From positions 1-13,103 of the forward strand of contig JADLAZ010000303.1 of assembly GCA_020849725.1 (NCBI GenBank): a stretch of DNA of 13,103 nt, written 5' to 3'. Position 1 is the first letter of the stretch, and the number at the start of each line of letters is the position of its first letter. This stretch comes from Chloroflexota bacterium (lineage in GTDB: Bacteria > Chloroflexota > Chloroflexia > Thermomicrobiales > JADLAZ01). The position numbers and the translations under genes were made by a program. This document shows, piece after piece, positions 7,413-13,103 of this stretch. The notes under the pieces were generated by a model that was given only the letters and a program-made list of their open reading frames with translations, had not been told where the DNA came from and ran no database searches.

Positions 7413-9729
7413 GCCCGCAGCATGCCACACGGATCCATGATTCCGCAAGCCGCTCTAGGTCGGCTAAGCCACCAGTGCTGCCTACGATCTTGATGATCCG
7501 GCCGTTGCTGGAGGGAACCCAGGCGCCCTTCAGGCGGTCGAAGTAGCCAGCCGGCACCGGGTCGCCTACCGGGAAGTGCATGAAGTTGTCGACGTAGAAT
7601 GGGACAGGCCGGTCGAAGTTGACGTCCGTCGCCTCGTCGACTCCCAGTTCGACGGCGTAAGTGTAGGCCGAGGTGGGCGGCAGTTCCGCGGGCATTGCCT
7701 GCGGGCCACGGCTACCGACAGTGTACTCGGTAACCCGCACGCTGAGGCTCTGCGTATGTGCGCCGCCGGGCAGGGTCGCGTTGGTGCCCGGTGGGAACAG
7801 GAGCGTGGCCTGGCGCGTGGCGCTACCATCGACTATCTCGCGACCTCGGACCACGTGCATCGAATTCGGAGCCGCCGGTGTGCTCCCCAGGTCGACCGTG
7901 GTCGGTGCCTCCGGGCAGGTCAGGACGACATCAGGCAGCCAGGCCGTATCCTCCCACGACGGGTTGGCATGGCGACGCGCCGGGAGGTAGCCGTTCCTGG
8001 TGTAGGACACGGTGAGCGGGCGGCCGCCGTTGACCACCAAGTCAAACACGCCGTCAAGTCGGCTCAGCGTCTGGCCGAACTCCGGGTGGTCGAGAATGGC
8101 GATCGTCACGCCGGGCAGTGGCTGCCCGGACACGTCAAGCACCTTGCCGCGTAGCAGCGCCGCCCGTGTCGCATCGATGGTGCCGAGCGCCACGCCCGTC
8201 TGGATCGGGTTGCTGCCGGTATAGAGGAACTCCGTCGCGGCGCCGATCGTCGTCGCTACGCTCCGGTCGAGCGATGGTGCTACGCTGCTCGGGTCGGGTG
8301 GCAACGGCGGTCCGGTGTAGGGCGTCGACGTCGGCGTCGCCGAGGGCGTTGGGGTGTTGGTCGCGGTTGCCGTCGGGGTGGCCGTGGCGGTGGGCGTCGG
8401 CGTGGGCGTGCTCGCGGAGCGCAGCGCCAGGCTGTGATTCCAGCCGGCCGCGACCGCCGTCACCCCCGTCAGCACGCCGGCGCCGCCCGGTCCGACCACC
8501 GCCACCGGCGTCGGCCGGTGCGTCGCCGTCGTGTTGTCGCCAAGCTGTTTCTGGAGGTTGTCGCCCCAGGCGCGCACCTCGCCGCTCGTCAGCACCGCCA
8601 GGCTGTGAGCATCGCCGGCGACGACACCCGCGGCCGCGGTGATGCCGGTTACCGGCACTGCCGTCAGCTGGCGCACCAGCGCCGTGTCATCGCCAAGCTG
8701 CCCGTCGGCGTCGGCCCCCCAGGCCCAGACCGCGCCGCCGGCCAGCGCCAGGCTGTGCTCACCGCCGCCAGCGACGGCGCCCACCCCGGTCAGGTCGACC
8801 AGCGCGCCGCCAGCGTCGCGCCGCTTCACGAGGATCGCGCTGGCCTTGCGCTGGGTCGTGTCGTCGCCGAGCTGGCCCCGGTTGTTGGTGCCCCAAGCCC
8901 AGACGCGGCCGTCGTCAGCGAGCGCCAGGCTGTGGTCGCGCCCAGCGGCGATTGCGACGATCCCGGTCAGGTCGACCAGATTCCCGCCATCCAGCCGCTT
9001 GACCTTGACCGGGTTGAGCCGCGAGCCGCCGAAGGCGCCGTCGCCGACCTGACCGTTGTCGTTGCGCCCCCATCCCCAGACCGTTGTCGCCTGCGTCTGC
9101 GGGTTCTGCGCCAGCGCCAGGCTGTGATCGCGCCCGGCGGCGACGGCGATGACGTCGCCGAGGTTTGTGCCGTCGGCCAGCTTGACCTGGACCGGCGTCG
9201 TCTGGGTCTGCTGGGTGCCGTTGCCGACCTGGCCCGTGGCGTTGGCGCCCCAAGCCTTTACGGTCTTGTCGACCAGCAGCGCCAGGTTGTGCTGGCCGCC
9301 AGCGGCGATCGCGGTCACGCCGGTCAGGCCGGCGACGGTCACCGGCCGGGAGCGGTTGACGGCGGTGCCGTCGCCCAGCTGACCGACGTTATTCCAGCCC
9401 CAGGCCCACACGAGCATGCCGTCCGCCCTGAGCGCCACGGTGTGGGCGTTGCCGCCGTCGATCGCCGCCACGTCGTCGAGGGTGCCAGTCCCCGGCGGAT
9501 CGCTGACCGTCACCGGGACGAGACGGGTGGTCGACGTGCCGTCGCCAAGCTGACCATTGGTGTTACTGCCCCACGCCCACGCGGCGGCACTGGCCGTCGC
9601 CGCGGCGAGCTGCGGCTCGGCCGCCCCTGGGTCATCCGCGGCCACCTGGGAGGTGAGCGGCTGGGCGACGCTGAACAGGATCAGCAGGACCAGGACCAGG
9701 TGCAGCGAGCGGCGACGCGACGCGGGCAT
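7360..9729 (-). CDS. Secreted RCC1-propeller/TTR-like protein (5' half of split Rhs gene)
   Basis: This 789-residue frame begins at ATG 9729, preceded by GGAGGGA at 9738..9744 with an 8-base spacer. Residues about 1-31 form a Sec signal peptide (RRRSLHLVLVLLILFSVAQP). Residues about 40-435 form seven RCC1 blades, recognisable as WAWGSNTNGQLGDG, WAWGWNNVGQLGDG, KAWGANATGQVGNG, WGWGRNDNGQVGDG, WAWGTNNRGQLGDD, WAWGADADGQLGDD and RAWGDNLQKQLGDN, each paired with an H(S/N)LAL-type strand. Residues about 438-470 form a Thr/Pro/Ala linker. Residues about 521-585 are a carboxypeptidase-regulatory (TTR-like) domain: LRGKVLDVSGQPLPGVTI and SRLDGVFDLVVNGG. Residues 586-758 begin the FN-plug-like region (YTYAVELGVDEATDVNF, FYVDNFMHFPVGDPVPAGYF). 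Residues 759-789 are read from the IS end and are not native. As it stands it would be a secreted fragment with no shell or toxin. Confidence 0.9.
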   Translation of the reverse strand: MPASRRRSLHLVLVLLILFSVAQPLTSQVAADDPGAAEPQLAAATASAAAWAWGSNTNGQLGDGTSTTRLVPVTVSDPPGTGTLDDVAAIDGGNAHTVALRADGMLVWAWGWNNVGQLGDGTAVNRSRPVTVAGLTGVTAIAAGGQHNLALLVDKTVKAWGANATGQVGNGTQQTQTTPVQVKLADGTNLGDVIAVAAGRDHSLALAQNPQTQATTVWGWGRNDNGQVGDGAFGGSRLNPVKVKRLDGGNLVDLTGIVAIAAGRDHSLALADDGRVWAWGTNNRGQLGDDTTQRKASAILVKRRDAGGALVDLTGVGAVAGGGEHSLALAGGAVWAWGADADGQLGDDTALVRQLTAVPVTGITAAAGVVAGDAHSLAVLTSGEVRAWGDNLQKQLGDNTTATHRPTPVAVVGPGGAGVLTGVTAVAAGWNHSLALRSASTPTPTPTATATPTATATNTPTPSATPTSTPYTGPPLPPDPSSVAPSLDRSVATTIGAATEFLYTGSNPIQTGVALGTIDATRAALLRGKVLDVSGQPLPGVTIAILDHPEFGQTLSRLDGVFDLVVNGGRPLTVSYTRNGYLPARRHANPSWEDTAWLPDVVLTCPEAPTTVDLGSTPAAPNSMHVVRGREIVDGSATRQATLLFPPGTNATLPGGAHTQSLSVRVTEYTVGSRGPQAMPAELPPTSAYTYAVELGVDEATDVNFDRPVPFYVDNFMHFPVGDPVPAGYFDRLKGAWVPSSNGRIIKIVGSTGGLADLERLAESWIRVACCGHERLLARSAPAHCSSRG
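7445..7455. repeat. Right terminal inverted repeat of the IS630 element
   Basis: Read from the outer edge inward on the minus strand this is GAGCGGCTTGC, the partner of the left end. The upstream Rhs frame reads through it and ends inside the element at 7360. Confidence 0.82.
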
Positions 9730-9887
9730 GGGCGGGCTCCCTCCATGAGATGCGGTCGGCGTGACGGGAACGGCATCGTCGTGTGGCGTTTCGAGCGCCT
9801 CCAGGCAGCCACGACGGGCAGGCGAGGCGGGGTCTGCGGTGGGTCATGACGGGTAGCAGGCATCCGAGGCACACCGGGGCGCCGCTG
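9730..9887 (-). other. Intergenic spacer inside a probable two-gene transcription unit
   Basis: This 158-base gap between the PD40 gene and the RCC1/Rhs gene has the start-proximal ribosome-binding site at 9738..9744. I see no clear terminator with a T-tract and no good promoter. Both flanking genes point the same way and encode secreted propellers, so cotranscription is plausible. Confidence 0.45.
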
Positions 9888-11219
9888 TCAGGGCGCGACC
9901 TCGTGGACGTAGATGTCCCAGGCGGTGTTGGTGTCGCCCGGCGCCAGCGTCGCCTCACAGGAGGCGAAAGCCACCACCCGCCCGTCGCCGCTGAGCGCCG
10001 GCGCGCCATTGCCGCAGTTCTCGGCGTTGTCCAGGCTGGCCCGCAGCGTCGCCCCGCTCGCCAGATGGCGCAGGAAGATGTCGGCGGCACGCCGGCCCGA
10101 GTCAGCCGCGCCGCTCAGGTTGGCGGCGTAGGAGCGGAAGCCGACCCAGGCACCGTCGGCGCTGATGACCGGGTCGAGGCTGTCAGCGTTGGCCTGGGCG
10201 CCGCCGCCGGCGACGCTGGCGCGGGCGGTCGTCCCGGCCTGGCGGTCGTGGACGAAGATGTCGGCTGCCTCGTTGGTGTCGCCGCCGACCAGGTTCGTGG
10301 CTGCGGAGGCGAAGACGACCATGCGGCCGTCGGCGCTGAGGCCGAGCCGGTCGGTCGTGACGCCACCGTTGGCCTGGGCGCCGCCGTTGGCGATGCTGAC
10401 GCGACCGGTGGTCCCGGCCTGGCGGTCATGGACAAAGACGTCCTCAATCTCGTTGGTGTCGCCGGCGACCAGGTTGGTCGCATAGGAGACGAAGGCGACG
10501 ACGCGCCCGTCGGCGCTGAGCGCTGGCGTGAAGACGCTGGCGTCGTTGGCCTGGGCTTCGCCGGTCGCGACGCTCACCCGGGTGGTCGCGCTCGTCTGCA
10601 GGTCGTGAACGAAGACGTCGTCGGAGCGGTTGGTGTCGCTGATAATCAGGTTCGTCGCCCCGGAGACGAAGGCGATGACCTGCCCATCGCCGCTGATGGC
10701 CGGCGTCGCGCTGGCGTCGTTGGCCTGAGCGCCGGCGCCACTGACGCTGACGCGGGCGGTCGTGCCCACCTGCCGGTCGTGCACGAAGATGTCGACGACG
10801 CCGTTGGTGTCGCCGGCGACTAGGTTGGAGGCCAGTGAGGCGAAGGCAACGTAGCGCCCGTCGGAGCTGACGGCCGGCGTGCCGCTGGGGCCGTTGGCCT
10901 GGGTGCCGCCGCTGGCGACGCTGACTCGCGTCGTCGTGCCGGCCTGGCGGTCATGGACAAAGACGTCCTCGACCTCGTTGGTGTCGCCGGCGACCAGGTT
11001 GGTCGCATGGGAGACGAAGGCGACGACGCGGCTGTCGGCGCTGATAGCCGGGGCCAGGCTGTTCCGGTTGGCCTGGCCGCCGGCCGCGCCGACACTGACG
11101 CGAGTCGTGGCGCCCGGCGCTGCGGCGCCGCGGTCGGCCGCGAGCATCGCGAGGAGCAACGCTGCCATCAAGCAGAGGGCGCTCCGCTGTCCTCGTCCGA
11201 TCCGTCGCAACCCCACCAC
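9888..11219 (-). CDS. Secreted seven-repeat PD40/TolB-like beta-propeller protein
   Basis: The chosen start is GTG at 11219, giving 443 residues. It follows AAGGAG (11226..11231) with a 6-base spacer. A longer frame to ATG 11309 exists but has no ribosome-binding site and would put 30 acidic and Trp/Pro-rich residues before the signal peptide. From the GTG, basic residues (LRRIGRGQR) precede a hydrophobic core (ALCLMAALLLAMLA) and an AAA-type cleavage site, so export is expected. The rest is seven repeats of about 57 residues with the pattern RVSV..GGAQAN, ISADGRVVAFVS, NLVAGDTN, DVFVHDRQAG. The last repeat is shorter and more diverged. These are PD40/WD40-like propeller blades as in TolB-family proteins; no enzymatic domain is visible. 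The function is unknown. Its position directly upstream of the Rhs gene, in the same direction, hints at a shared cell-surface role. Confidence 0.85.
   Translation of the reverse strand: MVGLRRIGRGQRSALCLMAALLLAMLAADRGAAAPGATTRVSVGAAGGQANRNSLAPAISADSRVVAFVSHATNLVAGDTNEVEDVFVHDRQAGTTTRVSVASGGTQANGPSGTPAVSSDGRYVAFASLASNLVAGDTNGVVDIFVHDRQVGTTARVSVSGAGAQANDASATPAISGDGQVIAFVSGATNLIISDTNRSDDVFVHDLQTSATTRVSVATGEAQANDASVFTPALSADGRVVAFVSYATNLVAGDTNEIEDVFVHDRQAGTTGRVSIANGGAQANGGVTTDRLGLSADGRMVVFASAATNLVGGDTNEAADIFVHDRQAGTTARASVAGGGAQANADSLDPVISADGAWVGFRSYAANLSGAADSGRRAADIFLRHLASGATLRASLDNAENCGNGAPALSGDGRVVAFASCEATLAPGDTNTAWDIYVHEVAP
10411..10520 (-). repeat. 110-bp direct repeat, copy within blade 4 of the PD40 protein
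   Basis: This segment matches 10936..11045 at 103 of 110 positions by hand comparison, much closer than the other blades are to one another at DNA level. It encodes the DGRVVAFVSYATNLVAGDTN to DRQAG part of the blade. Confidence 0.75.
10936..11045 (-). repeat. 110-bp direct repeat, copy within blade 1 of the PD40 protein
   Basis: This is the partner of 10411..10520, offset by 525 bases (175 codons, three blades). It encodes the SRVVAFVSHATNLVAGDTN to DRQAG part of blade 1. The near identity suggests recent duplication or gene conversion between blades. Confidence 0.75.
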
Positions 11220-11225
11220 GCCCTG

Positions 11226-11231
11226 CTCCTT
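11226..11231 (-). promoter_or_regulatory. Ribosome-binding site that decides the PD40 gene start
   Basis: AAGGAG on the minus strand lies six bases before GTG 11219. It is the only well-placed site among the candidate starts of this gene. Confidence 0.7.
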
Positions 11232-11619
11232 CCAACGAGTAGACGCGGCCCAGAGAGGGGGCCGTGGCCAGTCGTCTGTGCTGTCGTCATCGAGGCGATG
11301 CTCGTCCATCGCCGCGCCCCGACGATGGTAGAGCGACGCGGTGGCCGTCGATACGGGACATGCGTACCGCCCGCGGGGAGCGAGTCGTACCGCGGCCGCC
11401 GGTAGGTTCGTACCAAACTAGGCAGTACGTTGGTCCCGGGAGCGTGACCCGCTCCGTGGACGTCGAGGCCGGCACTCGTTGCCGCATCGCCCATAGGCAG
11501 GTGTCATCATCCGAACCGACAGTGCCTTAGCATTGCTGGTTGTGGTGATAGATGTTCCCAGAGCAGGTCGATCGAGTTGGAGTGGGAGGGTGATGTCGAA
11601 AGTCATTGGCGCGGCGTCG

Positions 11620-11930
11620 GCGCCGCTGGGTCGGCCATCGGCGGCGCGCCTGTGAGCGCCATGGACGCGACCGGCGACGCGCCTTCACCGTAGGCATTGT
11701 GCCGATCACGGACGACGACCTCGACACTCGGGTACGCCATGCGCCAGTCGCTGAAGTGCCTCCACCATCTGGCTCGGCAGCATGACGACCGGCCAGCGGG
11801 TATCCAGGAGGGTGGATTAGGCCCAGCCGAGACGCAGGGCGAACTCATCTCGTCGGCCAGCGGGTCCTGGGGCACCTCGCTCGTAGAGCCGCTGAACGAG
11901 GTCCGGCTGAACCTCGCGTGCCCAAGGCGG
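11620..11930 (-). pseudogene. Decayed ISL3-family transposase fragment
   Basis: On the minus strand one frame reads GRRDEFALRLGWA, a TAA stop, then STLLDTRWPVVMLPSQMVEA and LQRLAH. A shifted frame continues AYPSVEVVVRDRHNAYGEGA and GAPPMADP. ISL3 transposases carry DDFALRKG..YGTLLVDLE, P.DLLPDR.A.TLA.WL, HPGVEVVSRDR..AYAEGA and GAPDA.QVADR in this order, so the match runs along the catalytic core past the first Asp (DEF). The internal stop, the frameshift and the missing N- and C-terminal parts show it is dead. The limits are approximate. Confidence 0.6.
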
Positions 11931-12086
11931 TCGCCTCTCGTTCGTCCTTGCGTCACCTCCACAGCTTGGCACGAGGGCGCACGGGAACCTGTCCGCCCTT
12001 GGCCATGGGCACTTAGCAGGAGCGAGCGGTGCGGCCACCTCCGGTCTGTCATCTCGGCGCGTCTGGCGTTACGCCCGCGTCCTCGT

Positions 12087-12170
12087 TCATCGACGGAGCC
12101 TATCCACCTGCCCGGCTCGGCTCGCTACCTTTTTCGACCAGGCACGGCAGAGGGCCCACGTGCGCGACAT
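12087..12170 (-). CDS. Possible 27-residue basic small protein
   Basis: ATG at 12170 is preceded by GAGGAGG (12175..12181) with a 4-base spacer, a stronger site than most genes here have. It opens a 27-codon frame (MSRTWALCRAWSKK...) rich in Arg and Lys and ending TGA. No family is recognised. It sits about 95 bases downstream of the RHH gene in the same direction. GC-rich DNA makes purine-rich chance sites common, so this may be nothing. Confidence 0.18.
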   Translation of the reverse strand: MSRTWALCRAWSKKVASRAGQVDRLRR

Positions 12171-12265
12171 CGCGCCTCCTCGCCAGGCGGCCGCCGTCGG
12201 CCGGCCGTCGGCCGGGCGTCGGGCGTGTCGCCGATCCTGCTGTCCGCGTACCACCTGCCGCGGGG

Positions 12266-12619
12266 TCAGGGTCGGCATCGCTGGGCGAGGTGGTTGCGCA
12301 CCGGCTCCCCCGCAGCGGCGAGCGTCGGGACCAGCGCCGCGCGCATCAGCGCCTGCATCGTCATCCGCGCATAGACGGCCCGGACCTTCAGCCGGGTGTG
12401 GAGGTCGTCCGGCAATGACACGGTGTAGCGCGCGACCCGCTCGCCGAGTGGCGCCGGTGGTGGCGGCGGCTCGTCGCGGTCAAGCCAGGCAGCGATCGCG
12501 TCCTCGATCAGCCGCCCGAGCGTCGTCCGCGTCAGGACGGCGTGGGCCTTCAGCGCGACGAAGTCTGCCTCCGGCAACTCCAGGCGCGAGCGGACCCGAC
12601 GCGACACCGGCTCGCCCAT
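12266..12619 (-). CDS. Tandem ribbon-helix-helix DNA-binding protein
   Basis: The protein has 117 residues from ATG 12619, chosen because GGGAGG lies seven bases upstream; a longer frame to 12667 lacks a site. It contains two RHH-like units. Unit 1 (residues about 8-46) has a strand (RVRSRLELP) and two helices (EADFVALKAHAVL, TTLGRLIEDAIAAWL). Unit 2 (about 61-100) has RVARYTVSLP, DDLHTRLKVRAVY and MTMQALMRAALVPTL. A Pro-rich linker (PPPPPAP) separates them. Key residues repeat with a constant offset of 54: P16/P70, K24/K78, A27-V28/A81-V82, T33/T87, L37/L91, A41/A95. RHH proteins normally dimerise to bind operators, so a fused pair could fold as a single-chain dimer, as in TraY of F. Likely roles are transcriptional repressor, partition or relaxosome accessory protein. 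It diverges from the SAF gene and probably controls the shared promoter region. Confidence 0.75.
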   Translation of the reverse strand: MGEPVSRRVRSRLELPEADFVALKAHAVLTRTTLGRLIEDAIAAWLDRDEPPPPPAPLGERVARYTVSLPDDLHTRLKVRAVYARMTMQALMRAALVPTLAAAGEPVRNHLAQRCRP

Positions 12620-12663
12620 CCCGACGCCTCCCGTTCCAACACACGACGCACCGCCACACCGTA

Positions 12664-12687
12664 GCACAGAGGATAGATTGTCGTCAA
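12664..12687 (-). promoter_or_regulatory. Possible promoter for the RHH gene
   Basis: On the minus strand TTGACG (12687 to 12682) is followed after 18 bases by TACGGT, near 12663..12658, a weak -10 with three of six consensus positions. The -35 is shared with the palindrome. The -10 is not convincing, and the start could lie elsewhere. Confidence 0.25.
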
Positions 12688-12699
12688 TACGCCTTGACG
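12682..12699. promoter_or_regulatory. 18-bp palindrome, candidate operator between divergent genes
   Basis: CGTCAA-TACGCC-TTGACG has perfect 6-bp arms. Each arm is a good -35 hexamer (TTGACG), one for each direction, so a protein bound here would block both promoters. The adjacent RHH protein is the obvious candidate. Binding is an inference. Confidence 0.55.
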
Positions 12700-12722
12700 G
12701 AATGGCGCGCGTACGCTATCCT
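12694..12722 (+). promoter_or_regulatory. Sigma-70-type promoter for the SAF-domain gene
   Basis: TTGACG (12694..12699), a 17-base spacer and TATCCT (12717..12722) form a plausible housekeeping promoter, five of six and four of six consensus positions. Transcription would start near 12729, giving a leader of about 105 bases before ATG 12834. Confidence 0.5.
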
Positions 12723-12833
12723 GGTTGCCTCTTGTCTTGGTGGCTCGCATCCGACCACGGCCTTCCGCTCGGCCGCACCGTCGTGCCGACGGCGGCGCAT
12801 CATCCCAGCCGCGTCGTTGGAGAGGAGGTCGCG

Positions 12834-13103
12834 ATGTCCCCGTTCCCACACGCGCCGACGCGCCGGGTGAGTCGCCGCGCCGTCCGCGCCACTGGCGCCC
12901 TGCTGCTGGCCGCCGGCGCCGTCCTGCTCAACCTCTGGTTCTGGGGGGCGACCGTGCGCGACGAGCCGGTCCTGGTCGCTCTGCGCGAGGTGCCGGCCGG
13001 CCAGCTGCTCGCCGCCGGCGACCTCGGCCGCCGCGCCGGCCGCTTACCGGCCGAGACGCGCGCCCGCGCCTTCCCACCGGGCCGGGCCGAGGATCTCCTC
13101 GGC
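12834..13103 (+). CDS. Membrane-anchored SAF-domain protein, CpaB-like (partial)
   Basis: The ATG at 12834 follows AGGAGG in AGAGGAGG (12821..12828) with a 5-base spacer. Ninety codons are visible before the window edge. A basic N-terminus (RRVSRRAVR) precedes one transmembrane segment (about residues 20-41, GALLLAAGAVLLNLWFWGA). A SAF-like segment follows: VLVALREVPAGQLLAAGDL and RLPAETRARAFPPG. The pattern of short basic tail, one membrane anchor and SAF domain fits CpaB/RcpC proteins, which sit in the periplasm or outer face and assist assembly of Tad/Flp pili; other SAF proteins bind sugars in antifreeze-like proteins and flagellar FlgA. If it is CpaB-like, pilus or T4SS-type ATPase genes should follow to the right. 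The rest of the protein is outside the window. Confidence 0.72.
   Translation, partial: MSPFPHAPTRRVSRRAVRATGALLLAAGAVLLNLWFWGATVRDEPVLVALREVPAGQLLAAGDLGRRAGRLPAETRARAFPPGRAEDLLG

Larger units (their letters stand above)
6452..7457 (-). mobile_element. IS630-family insertion sequence with TA target duplication
   Basis: A 1,002-bp element (6454..7455) is flanked by TA at 6452-6453 and 7456-7457; both edges read CTAG. Its ends begin GAGCGG in inverted orientation. It carries two overlapping transposase frames joined by an A7 slippery run, the usual IS630 layout. TA duplication is the hallmark of the IS630/Tc1-mariner group. It sits in the same orientation as the host Rhs gene and splits it exactly at a leucine codon (CTA). 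The intact transposase frames and the clean flanks indicate a fairly recent insertion. Confidence 0.93.
218..9729 (-). pseudogene. Giant teneurin-like Rhs/YD toxin gene interrupted by an IS630 element
   Basis: The reading frame from 9729 down to 7456 and the frame from 6451 down to 218 belonged to one gene. Deleting the IS and one TA copy restores an uninterrupted 2,835-residue frame. The restored junction reads GGLADLDIDGTG, the type of sequence bacterial teneurin-like Rhs proteins carry at this point (NGLADLDTDG-like, from memory). Domain order in the restored protein: signal peptide, seven RCC1 blades, Thr/Pro linker, TTR-like (carboxypeptidase-regulatory-like) domain, FN-plug-like region, NHL propeller, YD-repeat shell, Rhs core, variable region, colicin-type HNH DNase. 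The expected role of the intact protein is a secreted, shell-encapsulated nuclease used against competing cells. In its present state the signal peptide and the toxin are on separate frames. The two halves are described separately below. Confidence 0.88.
11220..12265. other. Gene-poor region with transposon debris
   Basis: No intact gene is convincing here. The stretch upstream of the PD40 gene (11232..11600) should contain its promoter, but I see no strong -35/-10 pair. It holds a small hairpin (GGAGCG/CGCTCC, 11439..11455, five-base loop) without a T-tract. A decayed ISL3-type transposase lies at about 11620..11930. Downstream of the RHH gene there is a GC-rich imperfect tandem run at about 12190..12230. 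Confidence 0.55.

Noticed and set aside
8320..8420. Tandem GTCGGCG-like DNA repeat as a CRISPR or regulatory repeat
   Set aside because: It encodes the Thr/Pro/Ala linker of the RCC1 protein; the repetition is explained by the protein sequence.
8434..9849. A 471-codon plus-strand frame opposite the RCC1 repeats
   Set aside because: Its periodic composition follows from the RCC1 repeats on the other strand.
9783..10823. A 346-codon plus-strand frame opposite the PD40 gene
   Set aside because: Its internal repeats are antisense images of the propeller blades.
11220..11309. Upstream ATG start for the PD40 protein
   Set aside because: There is no ribosome-binding site, and it would add 30 charged residues ahead of the signal peptide; the GTG at 11219 has AAGGAG at ideal spacing.
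11439..11455. Hairpin GGAGCG/CGCTCC as a terminator
   Set aside because: The stem is only six pairs, no T-tract follows and no gene ends nearby.
12160..12870. A 236-codon plus-strand frame running across the RHH gene and the intergenic region
   Set aside because: It is antisense to the RHH gene, has Arg/Pro/Ala-rich low-complexity sequence and overlaps the well-supported SAF start in another frame.

Overview
The window is GC-rich DNA with long, mostly minus-strand genes. Threonine-proline-rich linkers, giant secreted Rhs/YD proteins and high GC suggest a Chloroflexota-type bacterium (Thermomicrobia-like), but this is an inference from style; there is no marker gene.

Most of the window (218..9729, minus) is one giant secreted Rhs/YD-repeat toxin gene cut in two by a 1,002-bp IS630-family insertion (6454..7455, TA on each side). 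The upstream half (9729 down to 7456) encodes a signal peptide, a seven-bladed RCC1 propeller, a Thr/Pro linker and a TTR-like domain followed by an FN-plug-like region. The downstream half (6451 down to 218) encodes an NHL propeller, a long YD-repeat shell, an Rhs core and a C-terminal HNH nuclease of the colicin E / pyocin S DNase type. Removing the IS and one TA joins the halves in frame into a 2,835-codon protein whose layout resembles a bacterial teneurin. The nuclease tip has lower GC than the shell. It keeps the HH...N...H spacing of colicin DNases but lacks some expected catalytic or metal-binding residues. No immunity gene is visible in the 217 bases beyond it; a plus-strand transposase-like tail runs in from the edge instead.

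Upstream of the Rhs gene, in the same direction, lies a secreted seven-repeat PD40/TolB-like propeller gene (9888..11219). It is probably the first gene of the same transcription unit. The next stretch (11220..12265) has no intact gene and holds the relic of an ISL3-type transposase.

At the right end two genes diverge from a shared promoter region. One encodes a small protein with two tandem ribbon-helix-helix units in one chain (12266..12619, minus). The other encodes a membrane-anchored SAF-domain, CpaB-like protein cut by the window edge (12834..13103, plus). An 18-bp palindrome between them contains both -35 boxes, which suggests autoregulation by the RHH protein and possibly the edge of a Tad-pilus or secretion locus.
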